Part shown: positions 17,197-26,026 of the stretch, in pieces
How the letters are laid out: each line of letters starts with the position of its first letter
How positions within the stretch are numbered: position 1 is the first letter of the stretch
DNA from: an uncultured Prochlorococcus sp.
GTDB taxonomy: Bacteria > Cyanobacteriota > Cyanobacteriia > PCC-6307 > Cyanobiaceae
Direction of reading: 5' to 3'
Length of the DNA stretch: 48,762 nucleotides
Assembly: GCA_902558895.1 (NCBI GenBank)
Contig: CACEFS010000007.1
Coordinates: 1 to 48,762 of the forward strand
The notes under the pieces: model-generated
Told to the model about the DNA's origin: nothing
The model's input: the letters and a program-made list of their open reading frames with translations, nothing else
The model's database searches: none
Position numbers and translations under genes: made by a program

Positions 17197-18390
17197 TTAA
17201 TTCGAATAATCTTTTTTAAGAAACTTTTTAAAAATAGATTTTTTTTGGAATATCCATGAAGATGCAGATTTTAAGCTTTCTGTAATATCAGGCAACTTGG
17301 AAGCATATATAAGTCTTCTTGCCTCGAAAGCCAATTTCCCAGATAAAGTAACCCCAAGCCCAGAAATTGAAGCTTCGCCTATTCCTAGGCTAATCATTTC
17401 ACCGTTATCTTGAAATTCAAAGGGTAAAGGATCTTTTCCTTGAATTAAAAGTTCTAAATTATTAGCAAGATGATTTCCTTCCTGCATAGCGACTTGAGCA
17501 GTTATGGGTAAATCCTCCATTCCTTCGATAATTGAAATATCACCAATGGCAAAACAGTTTTTATGGTTTTCTATTTGCAAATTATTATTAACTAAAATTC
17601 GTCCAAATTTTTTTGTTATTTGATCAGTTTCTAAGTATGACAAATTAGGTTTAACGCCCGCTGTCCAAATAACAATATCTTTATCCAAGGAAGTTATTCC
17701 AACCTCACTAGAAATAGTAATCTTAGTTTCAGAAATTTCTTTAACTGTGGAATTCAAAAGAACGTTGATTTTTCTTTTTTCTAATGCCTTCTCGGCTTGT
17801 TCTCTATTAAAAATTTTGTTTCTATTGAGGATTTCGTTTGATTTTTCTATTACATTAATTTCAAATTGGTCTGTAAATATATCTTTAATTTTGCATGCTA
17901 ACTCGATGCCAGAGGGACCACCTCCAACTATGAATAACTTTTTATACAAAGCATTATCTTGTGATTTTTGTAACAAAGAATTTAATTTATTTAAATCGTG
18001 CACATCATTAAAAAAATAACAATTTTCATCTACACCTTTTATGAACAAACTATTTGGAATAGATCCTGTACAGATGACGAGATACTGATAACTTAATTTT
18101 AATTCATCACTAAATTCAAGAATATTTTCTTTGAAGGAAATCTTGGTTAAACAATTTCTTAAAAAAGTTATACCCGCATCAGAAAAAATATTTGCAAATT
18201 TTGGGGTAGCTTCCCAACTTCTTATTTCTTTACTTAAAACTTCGTACATTAAAGGTTTAAATATAAAGTTAGTTTCAGAATCAACCACAAGAATCGGTAA
18301 AGAAGGATTAAGATTCTTTAAATTCAAAGCAAATGTCATACCTGCAAAACCTGCTCCAACTATTACTATTGGTTTTTGTATTGATTTCAT
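17197..18390 (-). CDS. type II NADH dehydrogenase (NDH-2 family)
   Basis: A 397-residue FAD/NAD(P)-binding oxidoreductase. The FAD motif is IVGAGFAGM near the N-terminus; the NAD(P) motif is IVGGGPSGIELA near residue 150-160; DIVIWTAGVKPN and CFAIGDIS mark the FAD-binding return. These fit single-subunit, non-proton-pumping NADH:quinone dehydrogenases (cyanobacterial Ndb proteins), which oxidise NAD(P)H and reduce plastoquinone or act as redox sensors. The C-terminus is basic and amphipathic (KSIFKKFLKKDY), suitable for membrane attachment. It lies 49 bases upstream of the SLC13 gene on the same strand, so it may head that transcript. ATG at 18390. Confidence 0.88.
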   Translation of the reverse strand: MKSIQKPIVIVGAGFAGMTFALNLKNLNPSLPILVVDSETNFIFKPLMYEVLSKEIRSWEATPKFANIFSDAGITFLRNCLTKISFKENILEFSDELKLSYQYLVICTGSIPNSLFIKGVDENCYFFNDVHDLNKLNSLLQKSQDNALYKKLFIVGGGPSGIELACKIKDIFTDQFEINVIEKSNEILNRNKIFNREQAEKALEKRKINVLLNSTVKEISETKITISSEVGITSLDKDIVIWTAGVKPNLSYLETDQITKKFGRILVNNNLQIENHKNCFAIGDISIIEGMEDLPITAQVAMQEGNHLANNLELLIQGKDPLPFEFQDNGEMISLGIGEASISGLGVTLSGKLAFEARRLIYASKLPDITESLKSASSWIFQKKSIFKKFLKKDYSN

Positions 18391-18485
18391 TAGAGAAATA
18401 TTGTTAAGCGTAAATGTATTATTAAACTATACGAATAATTTTTAAATTGAGCGAAATAAAATTAAACTCCTAATCAAACTGAAGA

Positions 18486-19208
18486 ATGATTGAAAAAATC
18501 CACAAAGATATCCAAACTAACTTGAGGAAATATAATCAAGAGATTGTAGATATGAAGCCTCAAGAAATGCTTACATGGGGTTATGAAAAGTTTGATAATC
18601 AATTTGCTATTACAACAAGTTTTGGTATACAATCATCAGTCATTTTAGATATGGTCAGTAAATTATCTCTACAAAAAAAAATCAAAATATTTTGGATAGA
18701 TACAGGTTACCTACCTCCAGAAACATACCATTACGCTGAAAAGCTTATTGATAATTTATCCTTAGAAGTTGAAGTTCTGCAAAGTGAATTATCTCCAGCA
18801 AGAATGGAGGCCAAATACGGAAAACTTTGGGAAACAAAAAAAATGAGTGATTTAGATAAGTATCATGAATTGAGAAAGATAAAACCTTTAGAAAATGGTC
18901 TAAAAAAATATGATATTTTCTGCTGGGCAAGCGGTGTTAGATCAGGTCAAACAGACAATAGAAACAAAATGAAATTCATAGACGTAATTCGTCAAAGACT
19001 TTCTTTAAGACCCTTATTAAATTGGACAAATAAAGATATTTTTTATTATATGGAAGAGAATAATTTACCTGCCCATCCTCTTTTTATCAAAGGTTATTCT
19101 TCTGTAGGAGATTGGCATTCAAGCAGTCCCGATGGTATTGAAACAAAGGGCAGAGATACAAGATTTGGAGGGATTAAACAAGAATGTGGAATACACACTA
19201 ATAATTAA
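18486..19208 (+). CDS. cysH: phosphoadenylyl-sulfate reductase
   Basis: A 240-residue enzyme that reduces PAPS to sulfite with thioredoxin, in assimilatory sulfate reduction. TTSFGIQSSVIL is the nucleotide-binding PP-loop; IFWIDTGYLPPETY, ASGVRSGQ and the C-terminal KQECGIH with catalytic C234 are all characteristic. It lacks the CC...CxxC cysteines that hold the Fe-S cluster of APS reductases, so it is the PAPS-specific type. ATG at 18486. The next gene, coaX, starts 15 bases after its stop. It is divergent from the NDH-2 gene across 95 bases. Confidence 0.93.
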   Translation: MIEKIHKDIQTNLRKYNQEIVDMKPQEMLTWGYEKFDNQFAITTSFGIQSSVILDMVSKLSLQKKIKIFWIDTGYLPPETYHYAEKLIDNLSLEVEVLQSELSPARMEAKYGKLWETKKMSDLDKYHELRKIKPLENGLKKYDIFCWASGVRSGQTDNRNKMKFIDVIRQRLSLRPLLNWTNKDIFYYMEENNLPAHPLFIKGYSSVGDWHSSSPDGIETKGRDTRFGGIKQECGIHTNN

Positions 19209-19223
19209 ATTGATCATAAAACA

Positions 19224-19919
19224 ATGGTCTCAGATATAAATTTTTTATTAATAGGTAATAGTAGGCTTCATTGGGCAAAATATTCTAAAAATCAATCTAA
19301 ATTCTTCCATACCAAAAAAGAGCAAAAAGTTCCCGAAAATATAGATCTTGATCAATTAATTTGGGCTTCTGTGGGAAAACTACCAAATTTTTTGCTGAAA
19401 AAAGAAAATGAAATAAAAACTAAAGATATCCAATTATCAAATCTTCCTGATTATTTTGGAGTTGATAGAGCTCTTGCCTGTATTGCCGCTTTAAAAATTA
19501 TTGAAAACCCTTTCCAAAAAGATTTGCTAGTTGCAGATTTTGGAACAATATTATCAATAACAAAATTGAATTCAAATGGATCTATTATTGGAGGTCAACT
19601 TCTTCCAGGTTTTCTAACACAATTAAAATCAATGGAACAAAATACAAAAAATCTTAAAGTTCCCAAAAAATATGATATTCCGATAGAAGATTTTTTAATT
19701 AACACAGAAGAAGCAACTTTGAGAGGAGTAATCAACTCTCTTACTTGCGTTATTAATAGTTTATTTGATGCCGAAAAGGATATTTTAATAATCTGCGGGG
19801 GAGACTCTCAATTACTGACAAAATCTCTAAAGACTCAAAAAGAAAATATTATTAATGCTCCTAATTTAGTTATGGAGGGGATGATTATTCACCACCTTTC
19901 CTTAAAAAAATTAGCTTAA
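19224..19919 (+). CDS. coaX: type III pantothenate kinase
   Basis: A 231-residue protein of the ASKHA-fold CoaX family, which phosphorylates pantothenate in the first step of coenzyme A synthesis. The N-terminal phosphate motif is present in altered form (LLIGNSRLHWAKY in place of the usual D-x-GNT), followed by GVDRALACIAA, VADFGTILSITKL and IIGGQLLPGF, then a late IICGGDSQLL. The first motif has Asn-Ser where many relatives have a D-[VI]-GNT start, so the acidic residue normally contributed there is missing; the second acidic motif (DFGT) is kept. That is usual in my memory of Prochlorococcus CoaX but should be checked. It overlaps the convergent prxQ end by 9 bases. Confidence 0.85.
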   Translation: MVSDINFLLIGNSRLHWAKYSKNQSKFFHTKKEQKVPENIDLDQLIWASVGKLPNFLLKKENEIKTKDIQLSNLPDYFGVDRALACIAALKIIENPFQKDLLVADFGTILSITKLNSNGSIIGGQLLPGFLTQLKSMEQNTKNLKVPKKYDIPIEDFLINTEEATLRGVINSLTCVINSLFDAEKDILIICGGDSQLLTKSLKTQKENIINAPNLVMEGMIIHHLSLKKLA

Positions 19920-20378
19920 CCCAAGGTCTGCAATTATATGATCAGCCATTATTGCTGCTTTTACCTTTAAGTAAATTTTTTCGATGTTACCTTCAGTATC
20001 AATTAAAAAAGTATTTCTCATCATTCCCATATATTCTTTGCCCATGAATTTCTTAAGTCCATAGCTATCGTAATCAGAAGAAACTTTGAAAGGTTCAGGA
20101 TCAGTTAAAAGAATAAAAGGTAAATTAAATTTTTCTATAAACTTCTGATGAGATGATGCATTATCTTTACTAATGCCAAGCACAACAATATTACTTTTTT
20201 GAAGTAAATCCCAATTCTCTTTAAAATTACATGCTTCTTTAGTACATCCGGGGGTATTATCTTTTGGATAAAAATATAGTATTATTCTTTTACCTTTAAA
20301 ATCACTAAGAGAAACTTCTTTCTCGAAAGAATCTTTTAATTTAAATTCTGGTGCTTTGTCGCCAACCTTAAGAGCCAT
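19911..20378 (-). CDS. PrxQ/Bcp-type peroxiredoxin
   Basis: About 155 residues counted from the ATG at 20378. The motif NTPGCTKEAC puts the peroxidatic cysteine at C45 and the resolving cysteine five residues later at C50, which defines the atypical 2-Cys PrxQ/Bcp group. It reduces hydrogen peroxide and organic peroxides with electrons from thioredoxin. The open frame runs 12 codons further upstream to 20414, but MALKVGDKAPEF is the standard start. The start base coincides with the first base of the divergent phosphopantetheinyl transferase gene, so the promoter lies inside that gene. Confidence 0.92.
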   Translation of the reverse strand: MALKVGDKAPEFKLKDSFEKEVSLSDFKGKRIILYFYPKDNTPGCTKEACNFKENWDLLQKSNIVVLGISKDNASSHQKFIEKFNLPFILLTDPEPFKVSSDYDSYGLKKFMGKEYMGMMRNTFLIDTEGNIEKIYLKVKAAIMADHIIADLGLS

Positions 20379-21034
20379 TGAAATTATTAAATGAGTATGA
20401 ATATAAAATACCAAAAATTTGGTTTTATGAGATTAAAGGTGTGCAAGATGTCGCAACTGTAGAAGAAATTAAAACTGCAAAAAACCTAACAAATTCAAGA
20501 TCAAAGATTTTCTTAGAGACAAGAGCTTATTTGCGACAATCACTTTCAACACTTTTTGATTTAGACCCCCTAGAAATTCCAATTAATGCTCATCCCGGAG
20601 AACCTCCAAGTTTACCATCTGGTATGGGAAATATCAGTTTAAGTCATTGTAAAGATGCAATTACTATAGTCTGGCATAAAGGCAAAATAGGGATAGATAT
20701 TGAGAGAACAGATAGAAATTTTAACCATATAAAATTTGCAGAAAAATATTTTTTTCATACCAATAAATCAAACCATAATAATTATTTAACAAAAAATATG
20801 ATATTGAATCAATGGTGTGCAGTTGAAGCGGCTATAAAATGGGATCATGGGAAATTAGCTAAAGACATAACCTATTGGCAATTTTTTGAAAAGCCAAAAG
20901 AGTTAATTCATAAGAAGAAAAACATACATTTAAATTATTCAAAAATTAACTTCTATAATTGGACTATTGCTTTAGCCTATAAAGAAAAAACTTCTTTTAA
21001 TCCTGAGATAATTTGTTGTTCGAAAAATTTTTAG
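20378..21034 (+). CDS. 4'-phosphopantetheinyl transferase (Sfp/HetI type)
   Basis: A 218-residue protein with the Sfp-family motifs: GMGNISLSHCKDAITI, IGIDIERTDR (Mg2+-binding Asp and Glu) and QWCAVEAAIKWDHGK (the W-x3-E-A-x-x-K motif). It transfers 4'-phosphopantetheine from coenzyme A to carrier proteins such as fatty-acid ACP; in a genome with no other PPTase it would serve fatty acid synthesis, and cyanobacteria commonly use an Sfp-type enzyme. The first possible start is TTG at 20378, since a stop lies just upstream and no ATG is in frame before conserved sequence. Its end overlaps rarA by 4 bases. Confidence 0.9.
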   Translation: MKLLNEYEYKIPKIWFYEIKGVQDVATVEEIKTAKNLTNSRSKIFLETRAYLRQSLSTLFDLDPLEIPINAHPGEPPSLPSGMGNISLSHCKDAITIVWHKGKIGIDIERTDRNFNHIKFAEKYFFHTNKSNHNNYLTKNMILNQWCAVEAAIKWDHGKLAKDITYWQFFEKPKELIHKKKNIHLNYSKINFYNWTIALAYKEKTSFNPEIICCSKNF

Positions 21035-22320
21035 TTTTCTTTTCTTCTAAGCAGTTCTTCATATTGAGTTTTTTCCCATCCATTATTATTTGGTTCCCAT
21101 ATTTTTAAACCTCTTAAAGATTTAGGAAGATATTCTTGTAAGACCCAATTATCTGGATAATTATGAGGATTAACATAACTATTAGAATTATTTTGTAAAT
21201 GAAGTGGAACGTCAAAAGAATTAGTAGATTTGATCGTTTCTATTGCTTTAAAAATAGTTTTCGTACTATTACTTTTTAGAGACATAGCCAAATATAAAGA
21301 AGCCTGCGTTAAAAAATATAATCCCTCGGGGAAACCAACTCTATCAAAAGCATCACAACAGGATTGTACAACTACTATAGCATTAGGATCAGCTATTCCA
21401 ATATCTTCACTAGCAGATATGAGTAGTCTTCTAAAAATAAAATTAGGATCTTCACCAGCCTCCAGCATATTCGCCAGCCAGAATAAAGTTGCATCTGGAT
21501 CTGAACCCCTTATGGACTTTATAAAGGCACTTATTACATCGTAATGATTTTGACCATTTTTATCGTAAACAATATTTTTCTTTTGAATTGCATCCTCTGC
21601 TATTGAGAGATTAATGTTGATTTCTTTAGCATCATTTTCAGCGGTTGTTTCTATAGCCATCTCTAGCGCATTGATCAATGTTCTTGCATCACCGCCAGAA
21701 AATTTAATTAAATGACTTATAGCATCTTGAGTTAAATATATCTTTTTTGAATCTTTTTTTTTGAAATAGTGAGTTATTACTTTTTGAATTATTTTCTGCA
21801 AATCATTTTCTGCCAAAGGAATTAATGTAAAAATACGAGACCTACTAACAAGCGCTTTATTAACAGCAAAGAAAGGGTTTTCAGTTGTAGCTCCAATAAA
21901 AGTTATAGTTCCATTTTCTATTGAAGGTAATAAAGCATCTTGCTGAACTGATGTAAATCTATGAACCTCATCGATAAATAAAATTGTTTTTCTTTTTGAA
22001 TTTATTAATCTATCTTTTGCATTAGCGATTTCATTTCTTAATTCTTTAACACTTGATAATACTGCATTTAACTTAATTAATTTTGAACGAGTATTAAAGG
22101 AAATAATTTCAATTAGAGTAGTTTTACCAACACCAGGAGGGCCAGAAAAAATAAAATTACTAATCTTATCGTTTAATATTGCACTTCTTAAAAGCGAATT
22201 CTCATTCAGGATTGGTTGTTGACCAAAAAATTCTTCCAAATTCTTTGGTCTTAATTTATCTGCCAAAGGTGCATTATTTTCTATTTGAGAATAATTAGTA
22301 AATAAATTTTCTGAATGCAT
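21031..22320 (-). CDS. rarA: replication-associated recombination ATPase RarA/MgsA
   Basis: A 429-residue AAA+ ATPase related to clamp loaders and RuvB. Walker A is GPPGVGKT at residues 60-67, Walker B is ILFIDEVHRF, sensor 1 is TFIGATTENPFF, and the C-terminal half (SIRGSDPDATLFWLANMLEAGEDP, given in part, and RRLLISASEDIG) is the tetramerisation region typical of RarA. RarA acts at stalled replication forks together with SSB and DNA polymerase. ATG at 22320; the gene follows pgm by 33 bases on the same strand. The length matches single-domain RarA; some cyanobacteria carry longer fusions, not seen here. Confidence 0.9.
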   Translation of the reverse strand: MHSENLFTNYSQIENNAPLADKLRPKNLEEFFGQQPILNENSLLRSAILNDKISNFIFSGPPGVGKTTLIEIISFNTRSKLIKLNAVLSSVKELRNEIANAKDRLINSKRKTILFIDEVHRFTSVQQDALLPSIENGTITFIGATTENPFFAVNKALVSRSRIFTLIPLAENDLQKIIQKVITHYFKKKDSKKIYLTQDAISHLIKFSGGDARTLINALEMAIETTAENDAKEININLSIAEDAIQKKNIVYDKNGQNHYDVISAFIKSIRGSDPDATLFWLANMLEAGEDPNFIFRRLLISASEDIGIADPNAIVVVQSCCDAFDRVGFPEGLYFLTQASLYLAMSLKSNSTKTIFKAIETIKSTNSFDVPLHLQNNSNSYVNPHNYPDNWVLQEYLPKSLRGLKIWEPNNNGWEKTQYEELLRRKEN

Positions 22321-22353
22321 ATAAATAAAATCAAAAAATAATTACTTTCAATT

Positions 22354-23991
22354 CTATGTAATTACTGTAGGAGTTTCCATTTGAGTAAGTTTTGAAATAT
22401 TTAATAAAGCATCTAAATCATTTATTAAGGGTTTCAAAGCGATCTGAGGATTTAACGAAAGATTTTGTTGAGGATTGAAAAATTTCTCAAAGTAAAGTCT
22501 TAATGTTGCACCCTTGGTTCCAGTTCCAGAAAGACGCACAATTACCCGAGAATTATCATCAAGAACCAATCTTAAACCTTGATTTTCACTTATAGAATTA
22601 TCAACGGGATCTAAATATGAAAAGTTATCTGCAACTTTAACTAAATGGCCAGCAAAACTATTTCCTTTTAAGTTTTCGAGCATAGATGTTAGATTACCAA
22701 AAATTTGATTTGCAATATTTGAAGGAATTGCCTCATAATCATGTCTTGAATAATAATTCCTACCAAATTGTTTCCAATGATTCTGCATCAAATCACTTAC
22801 CGAACATTTTTTCTCAGCTAAAATTTGTAACCAATACAAAACTGCCCATAGTCCGTCTTTCTCTCTAACATGATTACTTCCTGTTCCAAAACTTTCTTCT
22901 CCACATAAAGTAATTAAATTAGAATCTAAAAGATTTCCAAAAAACTTCCAGCCAGTAGGTGTCTCGAAACAAGGTATATTTAATGCTCGAGCAACATTAT
23001 CAACCGCTGAGCTGGTTGGCATGGATCGCGCCACACCCGTAATTCCATCTTTATAACCTGGTACACATTTTGTGTTAGCAGTGATAACTGCTAGGCTATC
23101 ACTAGGATTTACAAAGCAATCACTTCCTAAAATCATATTCCTATCTCCATCTCCATCGCATGCAGCGCCAAAACTATAAGATTTTTTATTTAATAACAAA
23201 TCAGCCAAGTGGGATGCGTAAGTAAGATTAGGATCAGGATGTAAACCTCCAAAATCTTTTAACGGGTTACCATTCATGACACAATCATGAGCAAGACCCA
23301 TTTTTTCAACAAAAATATTTTTTGCATATGGGCCTGTAACTGCATTCATTGCATCGAAGATTAACGAGAAGTCTTTTTTTAAAAAATCACTAATTTGATC
23401 AAAATCAAAAATTTTTTCCATCAAATTAGAATAATCTTTTAATCCATCGATAATTTCTAAGGTAGTTTCACGATAAGAATAAGTTCCAAAATCACTGAAA
23501 TCAGGTAATTGAATTTTACAAATTTTATAACTAGTAAGTAATTGTGAAGCCTTGAAAATCTTATTAGTAATTATCTCAGGAGCTGGGCCGCCATTGGAGA
23601 TATTCAATTTCACTCCAAAGTCACCATCAATCCCACCAGGATTATGGCTTGCAGAAAGAATAATTCCACCAATAGCGTTTTCTTTTCTAATTAAATGTGA
23701 TGTCGCAGGAGTAGATAATAAACCGTATTTTGGAACAATAACCTTTTGAACTTTATGAGCAATGCATATTTGGACAATTTTTTCTATTGCTTCAATATTG
23801 CCATATCTGCCATCACCACCAACTACTAATGTTGAACCTTTTAAATCTTCCAATGATAGTAAGATTGCTTCAATAAAAATTTCTAGATAATGTTTTTCCT
23901 GAAACTTTAAGGTACTTTTTCTTAAACCAGAGGTTCCCGGTTTTTGATCAAGAAAAGGAGAATTGATATTGATTACATTAACTTGAGTCAT
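22354..23991 (-). CDS. pgm: phosphoglucomutase (alpha-D-glucose phosphate specific)
   Basis: A 545-residue phosphohexomutase that interconverts glucose 1-phosphate and glucose 6-phosphate, linking photosynthate to glycogen and sugar-nucleotide synthesis. The phosphoserine loop is SASHNPGG (S115 as the phosphorylated serine), the metal loop is CDGDGDRN, the sugar loop is LCGEESFGTGSNHVREKDG (in part), and the phosphate-binding loop near the C-terminus is RLSGTGTKGATLRLY. The order and length fit the eukaryotic-like PGM1 type seen in cyanobacteria rather than phosphomannomutase. ATG at 23991. Confidence 0.93.
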   Translation of the reverse strand: MTQVNVININSPFLDQKPGTSGLRKSTLKFQEKHYLEIFIEAILLSLEDLKGSTLVVGGDGRYGNIEAIEKIVQICIAHKVQKVIVPKYGLLSTPATSHLIRKENAIGGIILSASHNPGGIDGDFGVKLNISNGGPAPEIITNKIFKASQLLTSYKICKIQLPDFSDFGTYSYRETTLEIIDGLKDYSNLMEKIFDFDQISDFLKKDFSLIFDAMNAVTGPYAKNIFVEKMGLAHDCVMNGNPLKDFGGLHPDPNLTYASHLADLLLNKKSYSFGAACDGDGDRNMILGSDCFVNPSDSLAVITANTKCVPGYKDGITGVARSMPTSSAVDNVARALNIPCFETPTGWKFFGNLLDSNLITLCGEESFGTGSNHVREKDGLWAVLYWLQILAEKKCSVSDLMQNHWKQFGRNYYSRHDYEAIPSNIANQIFGNLTSMLENLKGNSFAGHLVKVADNFSYLDPVDNSISENQGLRLVLDDNSRVIVRLSGTGTKGATLRLYFEKFFNPQQNLSLNPQIALKPLINDLDALLNISKLTQMETPTVIT

Positions 23992-24023
23992 ATCTTTAAG
24001 AAACTTCCAAAAATCTAACTAAA

Positions 24024-24194
24024 TTAATGAGGCATTTCGGAGGTTCTTAACATAGCGATAAACCATATTGAAGAAATTAATAATGCACTAAGAATTCCAT
24101 AGTTAACACCAAATTTAGAAATTGTAATTGGAACAATTAGTGGAAAAGTTAACGCCCCGAACAATGGAGTAAAAGCTACAATTTTTTTCAGCAT
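24024..24194 (-). CDS. 56-residue two-span membrane peptide ending in TSEMPH
   Basis: ATG at 24194 to TAA at 24024. The product is almost entirely hydrophobic: two spans (about residues 5-24 and 31-48) joined by a short SKFGVNYG loop, and a polar end RTSEMPH. I recall near-identical tails in small cyanobacterial proteins of unknown function but cannot name a family. It sits 12 bases after the DUF4912 gene and about 30 bases before pgm, same strand, so it may share their transcript. Confidence 0.65.
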   Translation of the reverse strand: MLKKIVAFTPLFGALTFPLIVPITISKFGVNYGILSALLISSIWFIAMLRTSEMPH

Positions 24195-24206
24195 TAATTT
24201 AATTTA

Positions 24207-25292
24207 TTAAAACCATTCAGTCTCAGCATTATCTTTTTCATTAGTATCGTCAAGAGGTGTAGTTCTATCAAAATTCATTGAAATACTTTTTTCTTGCTCA
24301 CCAGATAGATCAACAGCTTTAATATCATATTTTTGAGTCCCATCTCTAAATGGAACTTGAATTCTAAAAGTACCATCTGCAGCAAGGGGTACTTCTTCTC
24401 CACCTATTGTCAGTTTTGCAGAAGGCTCTGTGGCTCCGTATACGATTAATTCAGCATCAGCAACGAGCCAAAAAGATCTATTTTTAACAATTCCGCTTCC
24501 AGAGTCATTCAAACCTGATGACCATTTACCAGCGCCTGAGTCTGTAAGATTTTCATTGAGGTTTGTTGAATTTAAGTTTTCCATAAATTCTTCAGAACCA
24601 ACTTTTCTTCTGAGAGTGGTATTAGTTGCAGCTTGGTATAGCCTTTCATGCATACCATTTTGTTCTGAAACAACAGGATTTGGAATATCTGGGATCGACT
24701 CAGAAGAAGAATCCAAATTAAAAGGTACAAATTTATCAAGAATTTGCTCAGAAGGATGAGAGGCAGGAACATGGCTTATAGAGGAGAATGCCAATGACAT
24801 CCAGTTAAAACCATATTTATAACCTAATTCAACTTTATAGTCTCTATCTGCAAGTGGGATTGGCAAATACCACTCAGTACTGTAGCTATCAACTGCAATC
24901 TCCCTTAATGTTCCTTGATTTAAGTTGCTTCCTTCGGAACCAGATGCATCAAATAATCGTAAACATAATTTATTGGCTCCCAGAGATTGAGCTTTTTCTC
25001 TATCAGCATCTGAAATTTGCCAAAAAACATAAGCCCAATCTGGGTCTCGGGGTAAGAAAACTACGTTCGTTTTAACCTCATCACTACTGTTGAAAGAATT
25101 AGAATCAAAGACTTCATCAGATTTTTCTGTGGGTGGACTGATGTGTATTTTTTTAACAGTTTTTTCTTGATATTTAAGTATTAAATCTACTAGAACAACT
25201 TTTGTTTTGCGACTATATAGCGGTACTGATAATTTACTTGCTTCTTGACGTAATTGTCTGAGGGTAAGTGAGAGTAGTTGATCTTTATTCAT
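24207..25292 (-). CDS. DUF4912 protein with N-terminal Rho-N/SAP-like motif
   Basis: About 361 residues from the ATG at 25292. The N-terminus (LTLRQLRQEASKLSVPLYSR and TKVVLVDLIL) matches the Rho termination factor N-terminal/SAP helix-extended-loop-helix, a nucleic-acid-binding motif. A DUF4912-like domain follows (NVVFLPRDPDWAYVFWQIS, then LCLRLFDASG and GYKYGFNWMSLAFSS), and the last part (WLVADAELIVYGATEPSAKL, GGEEVPLAADGTFRIQVPF) looks like a beta-sandwich. The frame stays open upstream to a TTG at 25403, which would add 37 Lys-rich residues; I prefer the ATG because the SAP motif starts right after it. Function unknown. Upstream lies a T-rich gap to 25577. Confidence 0.7.
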   Translation of the reverse strand: MNKDQLLSLTLRQLRQEASKLSVPLYSRKTKVVLVDLILKYQEKTVKKIHISPPTEKSDEVFDSNSFNSSDEVKTNVVFLPRDPDWAYVFWQISDADREKAQSLGANKLCLRLFDASGSEGSNLNQGTLREIAVDSYSTEWYLPIPLADRDYKVELGYKYGFNWMSLAFSSISHVPASHPSEQILDKFVPFNLDSSSESIPDIPNPVVSEQNGMHERLYQAATNTTLRRKVGSEEFMENLNSTNLNENLTDSGAGKWSSGLNDSGSGIVKNRSFWLVADAELIVYGATEPSAKLTIGGEEVPLAADGTFRIQVPFRDGTQKYDIKAVDLSGEQEKSISMNFDRTTPLDDTNEKDNAETEWF

Positions 25293-25576
25293 GATCCCAT
25301 CAGCCACCTTAAAATCTCCGTTTTTGTTTGGGATCAGTATGTTCTTTTTTTTGGAGAATTGTGTGTCTTTTTTCCCTGTCGTCAGGATCCTCTGACTACT
25401 CAAAAATTCTCAAAATTGAAATTTCTCTTCAAAACTGTTGGTATAAATGAGAAAATGAATTTTTTAGATTTTTTTTAAATGTAAATTAATTTTCTTTTTT
25501 TTTAAATTTTATTACCTGAATTTGTTAACGACTCAACAAAAATATATTTTTTCTTCGGGATCAATTTTCAGGGGTT

Positions 25577-25930
25577 CTAACTTTCTTGAACGAGTAGTAT
25601 TAGATCATCTATTTCTAAATCTTCAATATTTTTACCTATTTTTTTTGAAAAATTACTTAGTTTTATTGAAGTAGACTCTAATTGATGATAAAAAAGATCA
25701 CTAAATTTTTTATCATTAAATTTTTTGGATTGATTATCACACCATTCTCTCAAGGAATTTTTATTTTCATCCGCAAAACTATTTTCAATATTGATAATTT
25801 TTAAAATCTGGAGGCAATGAGCAAGTATCCTAATATGATGCTTCTGCATTATTGTAAAATCAAGATTATCAATTTCTTGAATAGTTTGGATATCTAGAGG
25901 GTTTGATGAGAGATCAAAATTTTTTGACAT
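25577..25930 (-). CDS. hypothetical protein, 117 residues, divergent from sufB
   Basis: An acidic, helical protein (KHHIRILAHCLQILKIINIE, REWCDNQSKKFND, GKNIEDLEIDDLILLVQES) with two isolated cysteines and no recognisable DNA-binding helix. I do not know a family. Its position, divergent from sufBCDS with 96 bases between the starts, is where Synechocystis has the Fe-S repressor SufR, but this protein is half SufR's length and lacks its winged helix and clustered cysteines, so it is not SufR. ATG at 25930. Confidence 0.65.
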   Translation of the reverse strand: MSKNFDLSSNPLDIQTIQEIDNLDFTIMQKHHIRILAHCLQILKIINIENSFADENKNSLREWCDNQSKKFNDKKFSDLFYHQLESTSIKLSNFSKKIGKNIEDLEIDDLILLVQES

Positions 25931-26026
25931 TAACTTTTAGTTTTAATAAAGGGAAAAAACTCAATATTAGGGGTATCTTTCGTTAAAGTATATAAAGCTA
26001 ATTGTAATTGGTTATTATTGAATAAC

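Noticed and set aside
25404-25576. Possible non-coding RNA in the T-rich gap
   Set aside because: No stable stem or conserved Yfr-like motif could be seen; the T-runs fit general AT bias.
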